NCBI GenBank assembly: GCA_032718475.1
Contig: JAUCBJ010009027.1
Span: 1-29,425 of the forward strand
Origin: Nemertoderma westbladi
Lineage: Eukaryota; Xenacoelomorpha; Nemertodermatida; Nemertodermatidae
Direction of reading: 5' to 3'
DNA length: 29,425 nt
Numbering within the stretch: position 1 is the stretch's first letter; the number at the start of each line of letters is the position of its first letter. Shown in pieces: positions 9,552-19,138 of this stretch. Made by a program: the position numbers and the translations under genes. A model generated the notes under the pieces. That model was not told the DNA's origin. It searched no databases and saw only the letters and a program-made list of their open reading frames with translations.

Positions 9552-10210
9552 TATTAGAAGTAATGGTTACATAATCATTGCTACTAGAGGGAATACAACA
9601 GAGTTTATTGTTAGTTGTGAGGAGATGTGAGGGTTTTCGTCTGCCCTTTGGGCTTCGACAACGCTCTAACCTCCTACCCATAGCCTAAGATCTAAGGTTT
9701 CTTTAGTGACACACTGTTTCTTATTTAAAATTTTTGCCGAAATAAAAACGATTTGGGCTAAACTGGCTGTGAGTCTAAAATACTCACTTTTTGATCCCAA
9801 ACTATTATCAGAAAATAAGCAGTCAAGAATTAGTAATAAATATAGGGAAGTCTATTATTTGACGTAACTTATTGAAACAAGACCGTGTAAATTTATTAAA
9901 ATTTAAGAAAGGCTCGCAAGTCTTCCCCTCTTGTTTCTCTAATTTTAAGTTCCACCCGACTGTACCCTGAAATCTATTCACTGGAGAAAATTTTTAAAAT
10001 TTTTCAAATCCAAATGGATTGTCTAAAATTTCGAAAATGTCTCAATATTGTGAGTTCCAAGTAGAATTCCATTTCTTATACCTACAAATCCCGCTCCTAT
10101 GTGACACATAAGGGTACTACCCTCAATGTTCACATATAAAGACAATGGAATTCTACCGCTGTCTTTACTACAGTGTACAGGTACGTGGAAATCTATTTGT
10201 AAACTCTTAA
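9552..10210 (-). other. Spacer between integrase and the extra ORF, with a structured core
   Basis: No open frame of note spans this 659-base stretch. It holds one copy of the dispersed motif (9911-9927) and a nested inverted repeat (10061-10156). In sense orientation it ends with a pyrimidine-rich stretch and CTAG (CTCTAG at 9589-9584), which resembles a 3' splice site about 35 bases before the ATG of the extra ORF. A subgenomic spliced transcript is one way the extra ORF could be expressed. Confidence 0.5.
10061..10156. repeat. Nested inverted repeat (96-base hairpin)
   Basis: GTAGAATTCCAT (10061-10072) is the exact reverse complement of ATGGAATTCTAC (10145-10156). Inside, TATGTGACA pairs with much of TGTTCACATA, and the centre is AGGGTA-C-TACCCT. 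Three stems stacked in one 96-base interval are unlikely by chance and suggest a folded RNA (or DNA cruciform) between the integrase end and the extra ORF. Confidence 0.7.
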
Positions 10211-12421
10211 TTATTTTCTAACATTAGTTGGAGATTTGTAGTCTCCAGACTCGTTTCGAGTCTCTTCTAGAAGTACGAGACGTTGAGTTGGTCTATCTAC
10301 TGTACGACCGTCAATTGTCCGTACCGTCACAGTTCTTGTCACTCCATCCATAGACGGATGTGTGGCTAAAATTACACTTGTTATCCAGAAGCGTCTTTTT
10401 AGATTCACTTCTGCTAACAGCAAGTGATCTCCCGGTTTTAAAGCACGGGTATTATTGTACCAAGTTGTTCTGGCAGAAATAGAGGGCAAATAATGGTTTT
10501 GCCATATTTCCCAGAATTTGTTAGCCAGTAGTTGCGTGATTTTCCACGCTTTTCTACCGTAGCTGTCGCTTTCTATTGGAATAGAAATAGGTGTCAAAGT
10601 AGTCGGTGCCTGCATTAGCAGGTGTGCCCGTGTTAAAGCAAATTGGGATTGTTTGTTATCGGGTACTAATACTATTGGTCTAGTATTTAGTATTGCCTCG
10701 ATTTCAACAAACAATGTGGTCAGTTGGTCGTCTGTCAAAATGTGGTGTACTGGAATGACCTTTGCCATGGCTGTTTTGATAGATCTTATCAGTCTCTCCC
10801 AGACTCCGCCTCTCCATGGACTATCTGGAGGATTAAACTTCCAAACAATCTTGTAAGGACGTTGTTTGTTTGAGATTTGATCATGATCTAATTTCTTAAA
10901 GGCTCTAGCAATTTCATTTCGAGCACCAACAAAGTTTTTACCTTGGTCTGAGTACAAGCATTTTACTAGTCCGCGTCTAGCGATAAATCACCGCAATGCT
11001 AGTATAAACGCGTTGGTGGAAAGATCCATCACACGTTCAATATGAACTGCCCTACTGGACGTGGACATGCATGTGAAAATCAGTCCCCAGCGTTTTACTA
11101 GTATACGTCCACGTTTTGTATGTATGGGACCAAAGCAATCAATTCCAGTCTCTGTAAAAGGTGGTCTGAATGCTTGAAGTCGTGATTGTGGAAGTTTACT
11201 CATTTCTTGGGTACCTATTCTAGAATGTACCTTTTTACAAATAATACACGTACACGTCACTGAACTTGTACGTAAGTAAGAAAGACAGTGGTGTCTTCCA
11301 GCGTGTTTCAGATGTAAATGTGCGTCCAGTATCATTGCACGTTGTAATTCGTGATGTTGCGGTATTATTATTGGGTACCTAAAGTTTGTGTTAAAGTCAA
11401 TGTTTTGAAGCCGAGATTTATGACAAATTAAGCCATTATAAATTATCGGACTCCAACTCAATATTGGTGACGACTTGATTGGTTGACCTTGACTTATAGA
11501 TGTGAATTCGCGTGCGAAATATCGCAATTGATAATGGCGAATTAATTTAATTTCACATCTGTCTATCTCAGTCAATGTAAGTCGACGTGTAAAGTCGCGT
11601 ATGCCTTTAACGTATTGTACAAAACGTACAATCCACGCTAATTTTCGGCAAGCGTTTGTCCAAGAATCTGTAAGGTTTACAATGCGGTCGACGTAAGTAT
11701 TTATGACGTCATCAGTTAACTCAATGGTGAGTTTGGAAGGTTTTGTTTTACTAGATGGGCCCACGGGTACGCCGGTAAGTATTCCCTTGTTGACTGTTGA
11801 TCCGTCCGGGTCTACAAGTAATTTGTCCTTCTTTGTCTTCTTAGCTTGATTGTCAGTACTTTGTATGTCGATCCCTAATGGTGGTTTGAACTCTATGGGG
11901 TCACTGGGTTTCGGTAAACTTATTTTTCTGCCGATATTAATCCCAGGTCTCACCGTAGGTTGTAAGTTTGGTATGTCTCTTGAGCGTAAAGTAACACCTG
12001 TATTTACATTTGCGTAGGTACTACCCACATCTGTAATACATGAGGTTTCACTGTACTTATGGTTACTCAAGGGTGTCAAGTTTGGTAGTTTGTCAATACA
12101 AGGCCGCTCCAATAGGGAAACTGCGGCTTTACTATGTGACAATACATTACTAATGTCTGGTAGATCATTTTGTGATATGTCTGGCAAAATGTCTGGTTGA
12201 CTGTCTAGTAATGCGTCTGGGTGTTTGTCAATAGAAGGCCGCTCCAATAGGGAAACTGCGGCTTTACTATGTGTCAATACATTACTAATGTCTGGTAGAT
12301 CATTTTGTGATATGTCTGGCAAAATGTTTCGCGGAACATCCGGCGAAACGTCTAGTGACATACCTTGCAAAACGTCTGGTTGAACGTCTAGTAATGCGTC
12401 TGGTTGACCGTCTAGTAACAT
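10211..12421 (-). pseudogene. BEL/Pao integrase region with an in-frame TGA
   Basis: This would insert the cDNA into host DNA. It is read from 12421 to 10211 with a TGA at 10990-10988 that splits it in two. The N-terminal part is a repeat of QPD/LPD-type residues and a 45-residue duplication (12089-12327). An H2C2-type zinc module (HAGRHH...CTCIICKK) follows, then the catalytic core. The acidic residues lie at codons 11140-11138 (TGIDCFGP), 10948-10946 (YSDQGKNF) and 10798-10796 (GGVWERL); the last two are 50 codons apart, as expected for BEL/Pao. The C-terminal 100 residues resemble DUF5641. The TGA falls between the first and second catalytic residues, so the product would be non-functional. 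The frame is also shifted relative to the preceding Pol frame, which ends at 12412. Confidence 0.88.
12089..12327 (-). repeat. 135-bp tandem duplication and QPD-coding repeats
   Basis: Bases 12089-12192 recur at 12224-12327 with only a few differences and an offset of 135 bases, a multiple of three, so the 45-residue unit repeats in frame (LPDISNVL-HSKAAVSLLERP). Neighbouring bases to about 12450 consist of short GTCTGGTTG/GTCTAGTAA units that encode repeated QPD and LLD. This low-complexity linker separates RNase H from the integrase zinc module. Confidence 0.8.
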
Positions 12422-15400
12422 GTCTGGTTGACCGTCTGGCGATGCGTCTGGTGAAGAAAGGCTCGCAAGTCTTCCACTCTTAACTTTGTAATTATAACTT
12501 TCCTTTTCACCTTCGGTTTCTTCCTTAATTTCGCCATTGTCCTTTTCTTTGCTTTACCTTTCTTTGGTTTTTTAATTTCGGCGTCTTTAGGGATAGTGTT
12601 AGACTTGTTGTCGTATAGTAGCGGCCAATATTGTGTCGATTTTTGTAAGAATTGTGGTCTGTGCTGCCAAAATTCCTTGTTCTCCGGTTTACAGAATTCC
12701 TCAGGCATCATTCCTCGCGACGCAATATCAGCTGGATTTTGTGGTCCGGGAAAATGTCGCCAATCTTCTTTTATTGAACGGTCCAATATTTCCGCACGAC
12801 AGTTAGCCACAAATGTCTTGAATTCAAGTGTGTCGTTGTTTATATAAAACAAAACTAATGTCGCGTCAGTCCAATAAAATATCTGTAAACTCGACTGTAA
12901 TTCCGTCTGTATAAGGCTCACAATTGTGGTTAACAGAGTTGCTGCTTGTAGCTCAGCGCGTGGTGTTGTCATGTACTTAGTAGGCATGGTCTTAGCCTTA
13001 GAAGTAATAAGCGACACATCAAACTCGTCTGAATCTACTTGTCTGCGCAAATACGCTGTCACTCCAAAGCCGTTGTCACTGGCGTCGGAAAAACAATGTA
13101 ATTCTAAGTTGTCAGGAAATGTCGTCTGTAATGGAAAATATACCTGGGGTATGGAATAATCTTCTAATGAAGACAATTGCGCTTCCCAAGTTTTCCATAA
13201 GTCTACTTGTTCTGATGAGATTGGTTCGTCCCATGTCAGTCCATCTTTCCAAATACTGCGCATGTATATTCTTGCTTGCAGTATTATTGGGCTGATGAAA
13301 CCTAATGGATCAAACAATCGACTCAGTTTTGACAAGCAGGACCTCTTTGTCAGAGAGTCTCCTTGAGCGTCCAGTCTTACCTTCACTCGAAAGTTGTCTG
13401 TGTTTGGGTCCCAAAAGAGCCCCAACACCTTGGTCGTCGGTAGTGGTTCAAACTCTAAGTCAATGTCACCACCTCCACGCTCAGTCGTTCCGAATGAATC
13501 TACTAATTCGGCACTGTTTGAGGCAAACTTGGTTAGGTTAAAACCTCCGCCTGCTAAACAGTCCCGTAATTGATGTGCTACTGTTATAGCACTTTCTACT
13601 GTGTCACAACTTTGTAACCCATCGTCTACGTAAAAGTCTCGTTCTACGATCTGGATTATCTCTGGGTCATACATATGTTTCTGGTCCCTAGTGGTCTGCT
13701 TTAGGGCGTACATAGTACAATTTGGGTTGTCCCTGGCACCGAAAACGCGAACTTGCATTTGGTAAGTGGCCGGTGGTAGACTTAAGTCTCCTTCCGGGTA
13801 CCAGAGGAACCTCAAACTGTCTCTGTCTTGCTCTAACGCTCGCACTTGGTGAAACATCGCTTCGACGTCGCAAGTAAATGCTACTTGGCGTTGACGGAAG
13901 TGCATAATCACGCCCATGAGATAATTATTCATGTTTGGTCCATCCATCAACTCACTGTTGAGGGACATTCCCTCAAACAGAGCCACGCAGTCATTAACTA
14001 CACGTACTTTGTCTGGTTTATCGGGATGTCTCACGTAGTGATGTGGTAAATAGTATGTCTGGTCTGTCACAATCTCTGGGTTAGTCATTCTGATAGCGTA
14101 CCCCTTTGTCAAATACGTCTCCATCTGGGTATTATACTGCTTTAGACGTCTTAAAGCTAGCGGATAATTGTTTATAAGTTTAGGAATTTGGCTACGCCAT
14201 AACATCCCTACCTCATAATGTCCGTCTTTCGTCTGGCGGATAGTATCTTCCATGATCTTCAAAGATTGTTTCTCTTGTTCCGACATACATGGTTCGTAAC
14301 TACCAGGTTTGGCTGTATCTTGTTCCAACCACCTGATAGTCTTCTCCGTTAATTCTTTGTCCAGTGCAGCTTGTTCCACTTGACAGTTCCTTAATGCGTC
14401 ATCATCGATATCGACGGGCATCGTTAATGTTATTGGTGTAGATAGACTCGCAAGCCTTCCGGCGTCATCATCTGTCGTTGATGGAACCTTTGCCTGATGC
14501 GTCTCCTTCTTAATCTCTAAACTTACCTCTTTGTAAAGTGGTTTCTGCTCCCTTTGACTTGTTGTACTTGCCACACACGTCGTACTTGTCACTTTGTCGT
14601 GTTTTGTCGAATTTCGGTGTGTAGTATAGTCAATATCGTTTGAAAAGGAATGAGTCAAAGTCGTAGTTAATAAACTACATGTACTTTGCATATCTCCTTC
14701 CTCGTCACTTATATCTAGTGTGCGCACAGGCGCTCGAGTATACCACCCTATCGGCGTTCTGCAGGCGTATGCGTTTCCTGCTACGACTACCGATGGTCTG
14801 GTTTCCCACACTTGATGTAAGTTGAATTGGTCTGTCCCGATCAGCATTGCTACTGATCTATAATTGACAGGACATTCAGGTACACCAAGGTGTCTGAAAT
14901 ACTTACGGTCCTCTAAGGATTGTTCCGGCACTTTACCCAGTAGGTTACTAAAGTCCTTTGTGGCCGCAAAAGTTAAATCCTTAAAGGGTAACAAAGACCT
15001 CTCCTTTTCGCTATGTTGCGATTTCGGAAGAAGAGTGTCTAAGTTTAACTTAACTCGTGTCACTGGTATTGCACGTTGTCCATGCATACTACTTACGGTA
15101 TATCTGACTTGCTTACCTTGTCTAAGATCTGTGACGACGTCAGCTACCTTCTCATCCACGTAACTGTGAGATGAGGCTGAATCTAGGATAGCGTAGATCC
15201 TTTTGCTCCCTTTTGTGCCTGTAATCTTAACGGGAATTACACTAAATCCTTTTAGTTGATCAGGCGTCAAAAGAGCAATCGATGGTTGTTCGTCTCCATC
15301 CGAGTATATGTCGTCGTCTTCAGATTCTTCACCAGAAGACCCGGATTGTTCTGGGAAGCAATCCCAAATATGTGTCACGAACGTTGGCGTTGTTCTCGAT

Positions 15401-15954
15401 TCGCGATGCTTGTATGCAGTATTGCATTTCGCTGCTGCTTCTGGGTGTTCCCTAGTGAAACGTTTTGTCGGCGTATGACTGTCCGTGTGGAGCAAAGCGT
15501 CGTGATTGCGTCCACATAGAGGACAGGTGTCGGTATTAGGGCAATCCTTGCGGACATGTCCATGTTGTGTACACCTCCAACAAGAATCTAACGGTCTTAT
15601 TTGAAGCCGTCGTTCCTCTGAGTTTAATTTGCGGAATAGTCGACATCCCTTTAAGTTGTGGCTAGTATGTCGCTTACCAATCCGTTCGCAATATTGGCAA
15701 CCGCTGAAGTCGGCATTTAGTTGCTGTCTGGTCTGTTTGATCCCAATAGGTGCGGATATTTTACTACCGTCCGAAAATTGTCGGGTTTCAGTTGGTGTAG
15801 CGTAGGTGACCGTCTTTGTGGATGTCGTTGGTTTTTGTCGGTTGTATGATGGTAATGTTATTCCTTCGGCTACAATGTGTTGATCTGTGTAGTTCGAACG
15901 AGTCTCCACTACTGCCTCTCTGGATATCAATAAGTAGACATCTTCCAACTTCAA
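12412..15954 (-). CDS. pol: Pol: zinc knuckles, A17-type protease, reverse transcriptase, RNase H
   Basis: This 1180-residue open segment has a C/H-rich module (residues 86-104), a CCHC knuckle CX2CX4HX4C (125-138) and a further CPLCGRNH unit (144-151). The aspartic protease has DSA at 258-260. The reverse transcriptase has CDVEAMFHQV with its aspartate at 696 and the YVDD active site at 775-778. RNase H follows, with FSDAS (955-959), RAEL (999-1002), YWTDATLV (1027-1034) and NPADIASRG (1073-1081). Order and motifs fit BEL/Pao. A lysine-rich tail (about 1130-1165) precedes the stop at 12412. The frame is open upstream of the ATG to the G7 run at 16149-16155, apart from a TGA at 16011-16009, so the true protein is probably part of a Gag-Pol polyprotein and 15954 is only the first ATG after that stop. 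Confidence 0.93.
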   Translation of the reverse strand: MKLEDVYLLISREAVVETRSNYTDQHIVAEGITLPSYNRQKPTTSTKTVTYATPTETRQFSDGSKISAPIGIKQTRQQLNADFSGCQYCERIGKRHTSHNLKGCRLFRKLNSEERRLQIRPLDSCWRCTQHGHVRKDCPNTDTCPLCGRNHDALLHTDSHTPTKRFTREHPEAAAKCNTAYKHRESRTTPTFVTHIWDCFPEQSGSSGEESEDDDIYSDGDEQPSIALLTPDQLKGFSVIPVKITGTKGSKRIYAILDSASSHSYVDEKVADVVTDLRQGKQVRYTVSSMHGQRAIPVTRVKLNLDTLLPKSQHSEKERSLLPFKDLTFAATKDFSNLLGKVPEQSLEDRKYFRHLGVPECPVNYRSVAMLIGTDQFNLHQVWETRPSVVVAGNAYACRTPIGWYTRAPVRTLDISDEEGDMQSTCSLLTTTLTHSFSNDIDYTTHRNSTKHDKVTSTTCVASTTSQREQKPLYKEVSLEIKKETHQAKVPSTTDDDAGRLASLSTPITLTMPVDIDDDALRNCQVEQAALDKELTEKTIRWLEQDTAKPGSYEPCMSEQEKQSLKIMEDTIRQTKDGHYEVGMLWRSQIPKLINNYPLALRRLKQYNTQMETYLTKGYAIRMTNPEIVTDQTYYLPHHYVRHPDKPDKVRVVNDCVALFEGMSLNSELMDGPNMNNYLMGVIMHFRQRQVAFTCDVEAMFHQVRALEQDRDSLRFLWYPEGDLSLPPATYQMQVRVFGARDNPNCTMYALKQTTRDQKHMYDPEIIQIVERDFYVDDGLQSCDTVESAITVAHQLRDCLAGGGFNLTKFASNSAELVDSFGTTERGGGDIDLEFEPLPTTKVLGLFWDPNTDNFRVKVRLDAQGDSLTKRSCLSKLSRLFDPLGFISPIILQARIYMRSIWKDGLTWDEPISSEQVDLWKTWEAQLSSLEDYSIPQVYFPLQTTFPDNLELHCFSDASDNGFGVTAYLRRQVDSDEFDVSLITSKAKTMPTKYMTTPRAELQAATLLTTIVSLIQTELQSSLQIFYWTDATLVLFYINNDTLEFKTFVANCRAEILDRSIKEDWRHFPGPQNPADIASRGMMPEEFCKPENKEFWQHRPQFLQKSTQYWPLLYDNKSNTIPKDAEIKKPKKGKAKKRTMAKLRKKPKVKRKVIITKLRVEDLRAFLHQTHRQTVNQTCY

Positions 15955-16148
15955 GAATCCACCTTGTTCTTCTCGCTGATATTCGATTTTTCGCCACTCC
16001 CGACGAAGTCAATGGTGTAATCTTCCTATTATTTTTAATAGGACTGTAGGAGTGTTTGCGTAGTCAAGTTGTCCAATTGATCGTAGCGTAGTAATGGCGT
16101 TTTTAATCTCGTCAGCTAATTTCAGTAAGTCAACGGGTTTTGTAATAG

Positions 16149-16155
16149 CCCCCCC
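16149..16155 (-). other. G7 run at the Gag-to-Pol frame change
   Basis: In sense orientation AAGGGGGGGCTA lies where the Gag frame (ending at 16122) gives way to the Pol frame. The DUF1759-like sequence continues across the run only if the frame changes there. The cause is either a slippage mutation of the homopolymer or a programmed frameshift; BEL/Pao elements often have a single Gag-Pol frame, which favours mutation. Confidence 0.6.
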
Positions 16156-16949
16156 TTACAGAGTTCTTCTATCACTGACTTAGCCATACTTAAGGTGCCT
16201 CCGTAAATCGAAGTTAAGCGATCGTACGCTAATTCGAAGGCGTCTGGTACACCGACAAAAGTCTCCGCTAGACGTTTCGGTTCTCCCGTCAGAGTTTGTA
16301 GCAGGTAGTTAAACTTTTCTCTCGATGTGAAGGCGCACGCCGCAATTTGTGATTCGATGTAATCCACAAACGTGTGCCAATGTTTGGAGTTACCGGAAAA
16401 CTTAGGTGGTTGTTGCACCGGTAGTCCTTGTCTAGCTGCGAATTTTGCTATTTCCTCGGCTATGTTCAAAGTTTCGCATCCTTGGTTGGCAATCGAGTTG
16501 ATGTTCTCTCGTCTTGACACTTTCCTTTGATACGAGGTGTTTCTTGAAGGTATCGGTTTTTGCTGAATGTTCTGGTTTCTATTGTGTTCGAATTCGGTAT
16601 TTCTCGAACTATCAGTTTGAACTTCCTCTAAACGTTCTTCAATCTGGGCCAACTTGTTGACAACTGGGCGCATTATTTCGGCAAATTGTTGCGTGCTAAT
16701 CGCGTCTGTTGGTTGTAACGCTTTCTGTGTTGGTGTATTTCGTGGAGGATTATCGATAAAGGAATTATCTGAACGCTCACGTTTACATTCGTCAGCCGCT
16801 CCTGTTCTAAATACCTTGCGTTCCGGGTAATCCGATTCACTTGAAGTACTACTGTCACCTGGATATGGTGGCTGACGTGCTCGCGTCCGTTGTGTCGTCC
16901 GAATCCTAACATTCCGTTTTGAAACATCATCTACTGATTTCCGTCGTTC

Positions 16950-17345
16950 GGTAGGCTTGCAGGTCTTCCCCGAAGTCGTAGAATGCGATGTAAACTGGTT
17001 AAGCGGTCGCGTATCCACTGGTCTCCGTTGTTCGGTAGGCTCACAAGTCTTCCTCGAAGTCGTAGAATGCGATGTAAACTGGTTAAGCGGTGCGTATTCA
17101 CTGGTCTCCGTTGTTCGGTAGGCTCACAAGTCTTCCTCGAAGTCGTAGAATGCGATGTAAACTGGTTAAGCGGTCGCGTATCCACTGGTCTCCGTTGTTC
17201 GGTAGGCTCACAAATCTTCCACGAAGTCGTAGATTGCGATGTAAACTGATTAAACAGTCGCGTGTCAACTGGTCTCCGTTGTTCGGTAGGCTCACAAGTC
17301 TTCCTCGAAGTCGTAGATTGCGATGTAAACTGAGCCGGTAGTCGC
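16950..17345 (-). repeat. 84-bp tandem repeats in Gag
   Basis: About five units, aligned on the dispersed motif at 16954, 17038, 17121, 17205 and 17289, with spacings 84, 83, 84 and 84. An 84-bp unit is 28 codons, so length changes by whole units keep the frame. The 83-bp unit lacks one C near 17091-17092 and is the Gag frameshift. Every unit carries one copy of the dispersed motif. Confidence 0.88.
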
Positions 17346-18886
17346 GTGATAGCATTTGAATCAACAGGCGTTGTAGGCCGAAATACCATTGGGTATGCGT
17401 AGTGCGTGACAGGTTTTGGTGTCGAAGGTTGACTCACCTGGTTAGTCGTCAGTAATGCAGGTCCAGTCAATAAACTACTACGATCTGTAATTGGTGGGTT
17501 ACTTACCTTGACTTTCAGAATAGGCGACAACGTTGCTCTTGGCGGTATAAACTTGTCCGGAATAACATACCTGTGTTCCGTCGCATTGCGTATAGGAGAT
17601 ATACTGCTACTACCCGCAATCGAAACAGGTTCCTTAGTCGTAATTGGTACAAACATGGGAGTTACTTGTGGGAATCGTTGACATAGGTCTTTAACTAATT
17701 GTCGTTCTCGTTCAGGTGCTCCTACACTTCCTTCCTTCATTCGTTCCTGAATTTGGCGGTGCCTTACCTCTATCCGGTCTAAATCGTGTCCGTCTCGAGA
17801 TCTCATCGATCGATCGCGGGCTTTAAGATCCAGATCTTCCTTGGTGTTCGCTAATTCTCTTGCCTTCCTTTCAAGTTCGAAATGAAGTTTAGCTTCCTTT
17901 TCCCGTTGTTCCGTCTGTTGTTGTTGCGCCTCGAACTCCGCTAGTCGTATAGCTGATTGAGCCTTTATCTGACGTTTTCTCAACTCGGCTCGGGCTTCCG
18001 AAACTCGCCTTTGTTCGTCCAACTCTGCTGCTTCCGCTTGTTGTTCCAACTCAGCCGCTGCCACTGCCGCTGCTGCTTGTCGTTCCAATTCAGCTGCTGC
18101 CGCTTGTTGCGCTAACTCTGCTGCCGCTGTTCGTTGTGCTATTTCTAGCTCTAACCTTTCCATTTTGGCTGCTTCCAATTTGGCTGCTTCTTGTAGATGA
18201 GAGATTCTCACAACATTTGCGACGCGTAGTTTCTCTTCCTCTACGGCTGCTTGTACAGTTAACAATTGAGTTTGTTCTTCAATTACTTGTTGTTGTCTTT
18301 GGTACTGTTGTTGCTGTCGAGAAATTTCTGACGTTACTATACTTACTTCGCCAATTTCGCTGTGAATGCTCACTAATGATTGATCTAGTATCCCTGGTGC
18401 CGGTTCGATTTGTGCGAGTGAAGTTTCCCTCGTAGCTTCCGGCACGGTTTCCCAATCTCCAACGTCTTCGCCGCACATGCGTAAGTGATCCGTCAGATGT
18501 TGTAATTGTCCATCCAGTCTGTACAGTTCTTGTTCTTCCTCGGGTTGCAATAATTTGTCGGAAACTGACTCACCTAGTAACTGATCCGCTTGCTCCTGTT
18601 GTATCTGCCTAACGGTCGTCTTAAACTGAATTAGTTTCTCTCTCGCGATCATTAATTTCTCGAGGATTCTTAGTTGAGTGTCCATGTCCTGTCTCTGTCT
18701 AGCTAGATCTTGTAGACTGATAAGGTTATCTACGGACTTATGTACTTTACTTTGTACTCTAACCTGTAGGGTGTAGAACTCAAACCGAGACATCGGAGCG
18801 GTCAACTCATCTAATATGCGTTGGCCTTCTCCAATACTCCTGGTAATGTGCGCCATGTATCCTCTGACGCTTCTAACAACGCTCTC

Positions 18887-19138
18887 TTAGCTCCTTACTG
18901 AACTTACCATGTCCGTTTCCCTGTGTCTAGGTTGCGGAACAGTTAGAAAATCCTCGGTCCTGCCGTCGCCTCGTACTACGGCATCCGGTACTCCCGTTGG
19001 ATGTACTGGTGACGCACACGGTGTAGGTTCGGTAGGCTCGCGAGTCTTCCCCTGTGGTTCTTCCGCTACTGACTTATCCGCGTCACATGAGTCATAGTCG
19101 GTAGGTGTATTCTTCGTATAGTCTTGTTTGTCACTCAT
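18887..19138 (-). CDS. Small ORF ahead of Gag
   Basis: An 83-codon frame begins MSDKQDYTKN and is rich in Asp, Glu, Thr and Pro. It includes one copy of the dispersed motif (19035-19051), encoding QGKTREPTEPT, similar to the Gag repeat text KTCEPTEQ. It ends in TAA at 18889-18887, and Gag starts 31 bases later in the same frame, with no other stop between. It may be the original N-terminus of Gag cut off by one stop. It also contains ATG-GTAAGT at 18910-18902, a consensus 5' splice site, so it could instead be a short leader exon. Confidence 0.5.
   Translation of the reverse strand: MSDKQDYTKNTPTDYDSCDADKSVAEEPQGKTREPTEPTPCASPVHPTGVPDAVVRGDGRTEDFLTVPQPRHRETDMVSSVRS
18902..18907 (-). promoter_or_regulatory. 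Possible 5' splice site GTAAGT
   Basis: In sense orientation ATG is followed by GTAAGT, a perfect match to the metazoan donor consensus, shortly upstream of the Gag ATG. Together with the pyrimidine-rich CTAG near 9584 it could give a spliced transcript for the extra ORF. This is inference from consensus only. Confidence 0.3.

Larger units (their letters stand above)
16122..18856 (-). pseudogene. gag: Gag with long coiled coil and DUF1759 region (frameshifted)
   Basis: The structural protein. The first open segment (18856-16931) has an N-terminal helical region, then a Glu/Gln/Ala/Arg-rich stretch (about residues 175-365, 18334-17764) with a coiled-coil look. A Pro/Thr/Ser-rich segment and tandem 28-residue repeats (SRKTCEPTEQRRPVD...) follow. 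A one-base deletion near 17091 in one 83-bp unit moves reading into a second segment (17018-16122). That segment carries PPKFSGNSKHWHTF and EKFNYLLQTLTGE, the DUF1759 signature that accompanies BEL/Pao Gag. DUF1759 itself is cut by the G7 run at 16149-16155; the Pol frame beyond it continues the domain to a TGA at 16011-16009. Starting at the ATG 18856 is uncertain, because the leader ORF upstream is in the same frame. Confidence 0.85.
7121..19051 (-). repeat. Dispersed 16-17-base motif, eleven copies in one orientation
   Basis: On the + strand the motif reads GGCTCRCRAGTCTTCC; in sense (minus) it is GGAAGACTTGCGAGCC, often followed by TTTCTT. Copies lie at 7121-7137, 7426-7442, 9911-9927, 12460-12476, 14445-14460, 16954-16970, 17038-17054, 17121-17137, 17205-17221, 17289-17305 and 19035-19051. 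They fall in noncoding tails, in the IN-ORF3 spacer, and in Gag and Pol coding sequence. The encoded peptide differs between copies (GRLASLS at 14460-14440, KTCEPTE in Gag), so the bases rather than the residues are conserved. None occurs in the LTRs. In RNA the fuller copies could fold GGAAG-CUUUC around a CU-UGCG-AG core. Confidence 0.75.

Noticed and set aside
16983-17364. Basic repetitive frames on both strands over the Gag array
   Set aside because: They are other-frame readings of the 84-bp Gag repeat.
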